A DNA stretch of 57,306 nucleotides, from assembly GCF_002866825.1 (NCBI RefSeq), contig NZ_PKUS01000016.1:1-57306 (forward strand). Direction: 5' to 3'. Position numbers and translations under genes: made by a program. Positions within the stretch are counted from its first letter, which is position 1. Each line of letters opens with the position of its first letter. This document shows, piece by piece, positions 51,806-57,306 of the stretch. The notes under the pieces were generated by a model. It did not search any database. It saw only the letters and a program-made list of their open reading frames with translations, and had not been told where the DNA came from. The DNA is from Pseudohalioglobus lutimaris (GTDB lineage Bacteria; Pseudomonadota; Gammaproteobacteria; Pseudomonadales; Halieaceae).

Positions 51806-52990
51806 GTGCGCGCGTGTACGGTTTCAGCCGTTTTGTTTAAACGTCTATTCGACAGTTATACGATTTTTCAGGTGCTTAATGTGGTCTGCGGCGGGTTGGT
51901 GTCTCTGGTCGCTATGTTTTTTCTGAGCGATAGCGACATTGTTACAAGCCAAACGTTAATATCCCTGACATTAGCAAGTTTTATGCTTCTCGCGCTCGAA
52001 GTCTCTACAGCTTCTATAGAAGCGTCACGGGCACGAAACGGACTCTCTTCCAAAAGACTCGGGATAGCTCTCATCTGTATCGGTATTTGGATTCTAGCGA
52101 TAATCAGCGAAGAAAGCCTTGATTCTATCCTAATAAGCTCATTACTTTTCGGGGCTTCAGTTGTGGTAGGGGACTTTTCAGCAGTTTGGAGGGCGGTCAT
52201 TGTAAACTCATCTGCACCACGAATTCGGTTGATTTTCATTAATATCGCTGCAAGCCTCGTTCGTCTTGTCACCTTCTTTTTCTTGTTTTGTCTATTTAAT
52301 CCACTAGACGCCTTTATTGCTTCTGCGGCAATTTCCAACTTTTCAAGAGCTACTTTGTTTTACATGTACGCAAAAAGAATTCAAAAAAAATCGTTCTTAG
52401 TGAAAGCGGATGGTGCGTTGTATGCCTCCGATTTTGGGCAGCCCATGTTCGTGCAGAAAGTTGGTGCATACTTTGACAGGAATCCGACAATAGCCATTGT
52501 CTTGGCTATTACCAGTTCTCAGCCTGTATTCGGCTTAACGGCTACAGAATATTCGCTATCCATTTTGATCATGACATTTTCTGCAAACATTGCAGCGTAT
52601 ATGTGGGCCAAGCACGAGAACTTGGGAGCTGAGAATGTTGTCGAAAACCTGATTCAACCTGTTTTTCTTATGTTTATTTTTGCAGTTCTATTTACGATGT
52701 TTTTTACATTTATGCCAGCTGGTCTTGTAGAGGCTGACAGCCTTGCCAATTTAAAGGAGCGGCCTTTCTCGTTGGTTGTTCTTCCGGTTGTGCTTGGTTT
52801 TTCTTTTGGTCTCAACGTATTTTCCTACGGAAGTGAGTATTCTTGGATTCGAACGTTGATGTTATTTTCAGCTTTCTATTTTTTTGGAAACAACGGCTTT
52901 TCTATATGCATAGTTTTGAATGTCGCTTTTTTCTTTTTTTCCTTGAAGACGAGCGTTGGTACAAGTGATGTGAACGAGGCCGTTGAGTGA
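51806..52990 (+). CDS. Polysaccharide flippase-like membrane protein (Wzx-like)
   Basis: 394 residues with about ten hydrophobic segments spread over the whole length (for example FQVLNVVCGGLVSLVAMFFL, LGIALICIGIWILAIISEES, FMFIFAVLFTMFFTFMPAG). The mid-protein segment SDFGQPMFVQKVGAYFDRNP resembles the inter-lobe region of MATE/MVF-type flippases. It would move the lipid-linked repeat unit across the inner membrane. The GTG start at 51806 lacks a clear ribosome site, so the true start may be slightly downstream. AT-rich codons. Confidence 0.65.
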   Translation: MRACTVSAVLFKRLFDSYTIFQVLNVVCGGLVSLVAMFFLSDSDIVTSQTLISLTLASFMLLALEVSTASIEASRARNGLSSKRLGIALICIGIWILAIISEESLDSILISSLLFGASVVVGDFSAVWRAVIVNSSAPRIRLIFINIAASLVRLVTFFFLFCLFNPLDAFIASAAISNFSRATLFYMYAKRIQKKSFLVKADGALYASDFGQPMFVQKVGAYFDRNPTIAIVLAITSSQPVFGLTATEYSLSILIMTFSANIAAYMWAKHENLGAENVVENLIQPVFLMFIFAVLFTMFFTFMPAGLVEADSLANLKERPFSLVVLPVVLGFSFGLNVFSYGSEYSWIRTLMLFSAFYFFGNNGFSICIVLNVAFFFFSLKTSVGTSDVNEAVE

Positions 52991-54168
52991 GGTCGGATCG
53001 TGTACTTCATATCATAATTGCAGCTAATGTCTTGCCTGTGGTTATAGGTATACTTGCTTTTCCCATCTATAGAAAGCCATTGCCTGTCGAGTACGTCGCG
53101 TTCTCTTCATTATTTTGGTTCGTTAGTGCTGTTAGTATGATCATAATCAACAGGGAGGGGGCTAAGACTTTGCTTTCTAGCCTTGGCTCTGACTTTGGTC
53201 GGAAAAATGTTGTTTTGTATTTCGTCGTTGTTGCTGCCTTGATAGTAGTTGTGAATATCCCAACTGTTTTGGGTGCTAGAGCGTCTCAGATTGATAACAG
53301 AGACTTCCTTTTTAAATTGTTCTTCCTATTTGAAGATTTTCTGTTTCTTTCTGTTGCAGCTTGCCTTGTTTATACAATTGTCACGAGATCCGTCGTTGGC
53401 TTGCTTCTTTCTATAGGCATGGTTTACTTCGTATACTTGGTGTTTAATCGGTTTGGAATGGTTGCCACTGCAGTTTTGGTCTGGTTTTCCTTTTTCGCCA
53501 GAGACACGCAATCCATTGGAGTATCACGCGGCTTACCGCGAGGCGGTACCAGATCTACGTTCGTTACAATTTTGGTTGTCTTATTTGCTTTTTCTGGCTT
53601 ATTTATTATTGAAGCAAAGCGGCATGATCATGGTTTGACTGCCGGTGTATCTGATGCACTGGTCGATCGGGTTGGCGAGTTCGCAACACTTGAAGTAGTT
53701 GACAAAATGTACTCTGCAAGGAGGTTTGATGGGTTTGATGGGTTTGAGAATCTCAAGTACCTCTATCTTCCGGCTGTGTTCTTTCCTAATAAACCAATCA
53801 TAAACGATGGGTCAGTCTACCTAAGGGAGCGCTTTGGAATGGGTACGGGGTACTCTTCTACTAGGTTCCCAATCCTTTTGCACAACGATGCGTTTCGACG
53901 GTTTGGCTGGTGGGGAATTATCTGTGGACTTCTTCCCTCGATTAGTCTGTACGTCATGATACGTTTAAGTTTGTTTCTGAGGCGTGTCACGGGCGTACCC
54001 TTACTAAGTTTGCTTACGATGAAGCTTGCAATTTTTATTTATCCTAAGTCCATATTGGGGTTGGTGGAGGTGACTCTTTACACGTCTTTACGTTCGGCAG
54101 TGGTTATTTTGGCGGTTTATCTTGGGTTTCTGTTGCTTAAGAACTCCCCTCCCATCGGGAAAAAATGA
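52987..54168 (+). CDS. Polysaccharide polymerase-like membrane protein (Wzy-like)
   Basis: 393 residues with about ten membrane segments and a larger loop (about 215-300, VSDALVDRVGEFATLEVVDK, then NLKYLYLPAVFFPNKPIIND) of the type seen in Wzy polymerases. Wzy proteins share little sequence, so the assignment rests on topology, size and position between a Wzx-like and transferase genes. A 9-bp tandem repeat encodes FDGFDGF near 53724-53744. It overlaps the wzx-like gene by four bases. The GC-rich region has another polymerase/ligase-like gene at 39274. Confidence 0.6.
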   Translation: MRSDRVLHIIIAANVLPVVIGILAFPIYRKPLPVEYVAFSSLFWFVSAVSMIIINREGAKTLLSSLGSDFGRKNVVLYFVVVAALIVVVNIPTVLGARASQIDNRDFLFKLFFLFEDFLFLSVAACLVYTIVTRSVVGLLLSIGMVYFVYLVFNRFGMVATAVLVWFSFFARDTQSIGVSRGLPRGGTRSTFVTILVVLFAFSGLFIIEAKRHDHGLTAGVSDALVDRVGEFATLEVVDKMYSARRFDGFDGFENLKYLYLPAVFFPNKPIINDGSVYLRERFGMGTGYSSTRFPILLHNDAFRRFGWWGIICGLLPSISLYVMIRLSLFLRRVTGVPLLSLLTMKLAIFIYPKSILGLVEVTLYTSLRSAVVILAVYLGFLLLKNSPPIGKK

Positions 54169-54187
54169 GGCTTGAGATGATGAAGTC

Positions 54188-55318
54188 ATGTCTTTAGGTG
54201 CTTTCGATGGGTCAGATGAGTTCATGCCGAAGGTCCCGATTCCGAGAGATATGATGGGGGAGCTATGGCTTTATAGGTGGGCATCGAACCATCCTTTTCA
54301 CCGGAGACTTTGCCCCTATCTTGCCTCTAGGGTGATGGATTCAGATTTGAAATTGAGCGAACGGGTTGGAAAGGAACTTCGGTTTCTTCGTGTTGAATGC
54401 AGTATTCACTCAATGGCTTTGGCTGCTGAAACTTCTAGGTTACTCCAGGCATTTGAGTCGAGCCCAATAGGAGTAATCCCCTTGAAAGGTGCCAGTTTGG
54501 CGAAGCGTTTATACGATGGACTTGATGTCAGACCTTTCGGTGATGTCGACCTCTTTGTCGAGCCCGGCATGATAGGGGACGCTTGCTCGCTCGTGGAAGG
54601 GTTAGGATATAAGTACATTGGATCTAATCCCTCACACTATCACAGGGAGTATTTCTTAGAGAGCAAAACCGGTAGGACTAAGTTTCACTTGGAGCTTCAC
54701 GAGCGCCTTATGGGTAACGCGATCTGGGGAGATCATTGGGCTTTTGGCCTAATGGGCTCCCGTGGCTTGAGTGAGGAAATGTGGAGAAGGTCAAGCATTG
54801 AAGACGGTCATCGTATGCTCGCTATAACGGACGAATTGGTATTTCTAACCCTTCATCTTAGTAAGCATATTGTTATGGGGCGGCATGTCCGTGCTGGTGG
54901 ATCATCATTGAGTGCGATGGCTCTGGATATACATCTTTTTATTGAGCGTTGGGGGATCAGAATAGACTGGTCAAACTTGATGCGCACTGCAAGAGGATTC
55001 AAGTTAACCAGACCTTTGGCCTTGGGGTTTTATTTCACCGACCTATGGTTTGGTGGTCTACCCGATGTGCCTAAGGAACAGTTTCGAAAAGATTTTGAGT
55101 CTTTACCGCCTTCGATACATGCTTGGGCATTTGAATCAAAACGATCTTCAGAATGTTCGGATAGTCTTAAACCAAGAGAGTACAGTCATTTGAAGATGCT
55201 TAGAGATTCAATGATTATGTCTAATAATTTCTTAGATATGTTTGCTGTGGTACCGGGTTTTTTTTCAGAAGTAGTTCGCCGGAGACTGTGTGCTTGGTTG
55301 ATGTTCTGCATGGCGTGA
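54188..55318 (+). CDS. Nucleotidyltransferase-fold family protein (NTP_transf_5)
   Basis: 376 residues. The segment IPLKGASLAKRLYDGLDVRP followed by FGDVDLFVEPGMIGDACSLV has the LKG...GDxDL pattern of the nucleotidyltransferase-like family found in many exopolysaccharide clusters. The aspartates of GDVDLFV would bind metal. Its substrate is unknown; it could nucleotidylate a protein or sugar. It closes the AT-rich cassette and is followed by a small terminator-like hairpin. Confidence 0.75.
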   Translation: MSLGAFDGSDEFMPKVPIPRDMMGELWLYRWASNHPFHRRLCPYLASRVMDSDLKLSERVGKELRFLRVECSIHSMALAAETSRLLQAFESSPIGVIPLKGASLAKRLYDGLDVRPFGDVDLFVEPGMIGDACSLVEGLGYKYIGSNPSHYHREYFLESKTGRTKFHLELHERLMGNAIWGDHWAFGLMGSRGLSEEMWRRSSIEDGHRMLAITDELVFLTLHLSKHIVMGRHVRAGGSSLSAMALDIHLFIERWGIRIDWSNLMRTARGFKLTRPLALGFYFTDLWFGGLPDVPKEQFRKDFESLPPSIHAWAFESKRSSECSDSLKPREYSHLKMLRDSMIMSNNFLDMFAVVPGFFSEVVRRRLCAWLMFCMA

Positions 55319-55341
55319 GTCCATTTGCTGACTTCGTTCAC

Positions 55342-55360
55342 ATCTCCGCGGAGATTTTTT
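55342..55360 (+). terminator. Terminator-like hairpin at the right end of the cassette
   Basis: ATCTC (55342-55346) and GAGAT (55351-55355) pair around CGCG and are followed by TTTTT. It lies 24 bases after the stop of the nucleotidyltransferase-like gene. The stem is short, but the T run and position are suitable. Confidence 0.5.
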
Positions 55361-55422
55361 CCCCTCTTTTTCGGCAGTCCGCTAATGATCATTCCGTGCC
55401 GCGGCGAATGCCGCTACACCGC

Positions 55423-56934
55423 TCAGGTACCCGTGGTCAGCAAGCGCTTACCCGGCCAGGTGTCGGGGACCAGCGTTCCGTTCAGCATCACCGGGGTGCC
55501 GTTCACCAGCACGGCGTGCAGTCCCGCTGCCTCCTGGTAGGGGTTTCTGTAGGTGGCGCGGTCGATAACGGTATCGGGGTCGAACACGGTAATGTCGGCA
55601 TCCATGCCCGGTTGTAGGCGGCCCTTGCGCTTGAAGGTGGGGGCCATGTTTTCAAGCCGGCGCGCTGGCAGTAGCGTCATTTTTTCCAGTGCGGTCATCA
55701 GGTCGATCACGCCTTGCTCGCGCACGTAGCGCCCGAGAATGCGGGTGAAGGCGCCATTGTGGGGAGCCACGTTCTTTTCGCGATCCTGCATGGCGACCAG
55801 GTCACTAACGATGGCCACACCCGGCTCTTCTATAGCGCGGCGGGTCCATTCTTCCTTCAGGTAGTGGTGGATGACAACGCCTCGCGGGCTTTCTTCTCGA
55901 TAGTTGTTGAAGCTTTCTCGTGTCAGGCGCTCGCCGGTGGAAGCCCACTCCACGTCTTCGTAGCTGATCGCAAACACGGTTTGCCAGTCCCGTCCGAACA
56001 CCGCAGAGGAAATGGGCGCTGAGCCGGCGTTGTAGGGCAGCACTTCTGTGGTCACGTCCACGCCTCTTTGCCTGGCCGCGCGAATCTCGTCCAGAAACAG
56101 CGCTGTGTTACGCATCGCATTATGGCTGATGTGGCAAATGTGCACGCTGGCGCCGGTGTCTTCCGCAAGGGCCAACGCTTCACGCAGCCCGGCTGGGTCG
56201 CCATTGATGCCGCGCCGTACGTGTACAAATATCGTCACCTCCCGCATTGCCGCCAGCTCAAAAATGGCGCGCAACTCGCGCGTGTCAACGGCCTCACTGG
56301 CGTAGTCTAGTGGCAGGCCTATGCCCAGCGCGCCGGCGTCAATTCCTGCGTTGAGCATGCTCCGCATGGCGGCCAGGTCTTCTTCTGTGGCGGCTGTCTT
56401 GAAGGTGTCTGCCAGTGCCACCTCGGGCCCGTAGATCAGCACGCGCAGCGCATTGAGCCAGCCCCGCGCGGTGGAGGGCCAGGGGGTTGCTGTGGCGTCT
56501 GCCAGCGAGATGCCGCTTTTGCGCGACATGCGAATATTGAGGTAGCCCACCGAGGCGCCGAAGTTGATCAGAGGGGTGTCGCTAATCTGCCCGGCGTAGT
56601 CTGTTACCGGGTAGGCGCCCGCCTCAAGTTCCAGTGCCGTGGTCACCCCGTCAAACAGCTGGTAGTACTGGCCCAGTTCCGTGGGCGAGTGCGTGTGCAG
56701 GTCGATAAAGCCCGGTGCAACCACCATGCCGCTGGCATCAATTTCGCGCGTGCCATGTAGCGGTGTCTCGGAGACTGCCTCGATGGTATTACCGTTAATG
56801 CCCACATGGCGTATGTCGTCCAGGCCGGTTTCCGGGTCCATCACCCGGCCATTCAGAATCACCACGTCGTAGGGGGTTGCCAGGGCTGTGGTGGTGAATA
56901 AGAGCAGCAGTGCCAGGGTCAGTTGTCGCATCAT
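55423..56934 (-). CDS. Exported amidohydrolase, N-acyl-D-amino-acid deacylase family
   Basis: 503 residues with a signal peptide (about 1-19, LTLALLLLFTTTALA). The metal-binding HxH lies in APGFIDLHTHSP (about 75-83), and the later segment APHNGAFTRILGRYVREQGV matches the conserved end of the D-aminoacylase group, with the typical LGRYVRE. The family hydrolyses N-acyl-D-amino acids or related amides; the exact substrate is unknown. It is GC-rich like the left part of the window and convergent with the exopolysaccharide cassette, so it is probably unrelated to it. Confidence 0.85.
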   Translation of the reverse strand: MMRQLTLALLLLFTTTALATPYDVVILNGRVMDPETGLDDIRHVGINGNTIEAVSETPLHGTREIDASGMVVAPGFIDLHTHSPTELGQYYQLFDGVTTALELEAGAYPVTDYAGQISDTPLINFGASVGYLNIRMSRKSGISLADATATPWPSTARGWLNALRVLIYGPEVALADTFKTAATEEDLAAMRSMLNAGIDAGALGIGLPLDYASEAVDTRELRAIFELAAMREVTIFVHVRRGINGDPAGLREALALAEDTGASVHICHISHNAMRNTALFLDEIRAARQRGVDVTTEVLPYNAGSAPISSAVFGRDWQTVFAISYEDVEWASTGERLTRESFNNYREESPRGVVIHHYLKEEWTRRAIEEPGVAIVSDLVAMQDREKNVAPHNGAFTRILGRYVREQGVIDLMTALEKMTLLPARRLENMAPTFKRKGRLQPGMDADITVFDPDTVIDRATYRNPYQEAAGLHAVLVNGTPVMLNGTLVPDTWPGKRLLTTGT

Positions 56935-57118
56935 CGCTATTTCTCGCGTTGGAGTCGTTACAGTATATAGCGCTGTGTCTGCGAGGTGGGTAGCGAAATG
57001 TTTGTTCGACGACGTGGGCGTGTTGGGGACGGCCAGGGTTCGGCGGCCTGGCGGATTTTGATGTTCCAGCTGAGATGCTGGTTGTGTAGGCTGGTCAATA
57101 AGTGATCAGGGGCGTAGC

Positions 57119-57306
57119 ATGGCAGCCATAGCATTCGATCCGCTGGAGTACGCCCGCGCGTTGGAATCCTCAGGGGTCCCACGTGAGCAGGCGGAGGTAC
57201 ACGCCAAAGCCATGACACAAGTTTTTGTTCACAATATGGATGCCCTGGTCACCAGGGACTACCTGGACACGCGCTTCTCGGAATTTGCAACGCGGTGGTT
57301 TTACCC
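57119..57306 (+). CDS. DUF1640 (CCDC90-like) protein, 5' end (partial)
   Basis: The first 62 codons are present and the gene runs out of the window. ATG at 57119 follows CAGGGG. The translated start (AFDPLEYARALESSGVPREQ, then AEVHAKAMTQVF) has the pattern of DUF1640 proteins: a short N-terminal domain with an FDxxxxxxxLxxxG motif before a coiled coil and a C-terminal membrane helix. The function in bacteria is not established. The 184-base gap towards the divergent amidohydrolase should contain both promoters; none is clearly recognised. Confidence 0.65.
   Translation, partial: MAAIAFDPLEYARALESSGVPREQAEVHAKAMTQVFVHNMDALVTRDYLDTRFSEFATRWFY

Noticed and set aside
1-57306. CRISPR arrays, tRNA or rRNA genes, insertion sequences, prophage or att sites
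   Set aside because: No array-like repeats, no tRNA or rRNA signatures, no transposase or integrase and no flanking direct repeats around the AT-rich cassette were recognised by eye.

Overview
The window is GC-rich DNA carrying the larger part of a polar-flagellum locus of the Pseudomonas/Vibrio type (FleQ, FleSR, FlhF and FleN regulators, sigma-54 and sigma-28 promoters). It is followed by an exopolysaccharide locus of the vps type. This points to a motile gammaproteobacterium. The vps-like export genes and the presence of both a MotCD and a PomAB stator suggest a marine lineage, possibly Cellvibrionales/Halieaceae, but the species cannot be read from the sequence.

Flagellar region (1-38.7 kb). 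The order is flgJ (3' end), flgK, flgL, fliC, flaG, fliD, fliS, fliT, a PilZ-like protein, an orphan FixJ-type response regulator, fleQ, fleSR, fliEFGHIJK, fliLMNOPQR, flhB, flhA, flhF, fleN, fliA, motC and motD. After a small P/K/E-rich gene come two divergent units. On the minus strand are a SPOR-domain protein, pomA, pomB and a second PilZ protein. On the plus strand are a second FliK-like gene and a very small gene. Promoters fit the classical hierarchy: FleQ with sigma-54 for fleSR-fli, fliL-fliA, flaG/fliD and the divergent 37.3 kb promoters, and FliA (sigma-28) for fliC. The cheYZAB block that sits between fliA and motC in Pseudomonas is absent.

Exopolysaccharide region (38.7-55.4 kb). 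A sigma-70-like promoter precedes a secreted small protein, an O-antigen ligase/polymerase-like membrane protein, an outer-membrane beta-barrel, a VpsP-like protein, a short OPX export protein, a Wzc/VpsO-like co-polymerase with tyrosine kinase, and UDP-glucose dehydrogenase. Inside the 3' part of ugd the codon use shifts, and the following 9 kb are AT-rich. This cassette holds a sulfotransferase-like gene, three or four glycosyltransferases, a Wzx-like flippase, a Wzy-like polymerase and a nucleotidyltransferase-fold protein. It looks like an exchangeable serotype-type cassette making an acidic, possibly sulfated polysaccharide.

Right edge (55.4-57.3 kb). GC-rich host-like DNA returns with an exported D-aminoacylase-family amidohydrolase on the minus strand and the 5' end of a DUF1640-like gene.

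The observations most worth following are: two face-to-face sigma-54 promoters sharing one -12 GC between the stator operon and the second fliK; a FleQ whose known c-di-GMP contact residues are largely replaced; two stator systems in a locus without che genes; a short non-lipoprotein OPX next to a beta-barrel; and a long fleQ leader with hairpins and a coupled small ORF.
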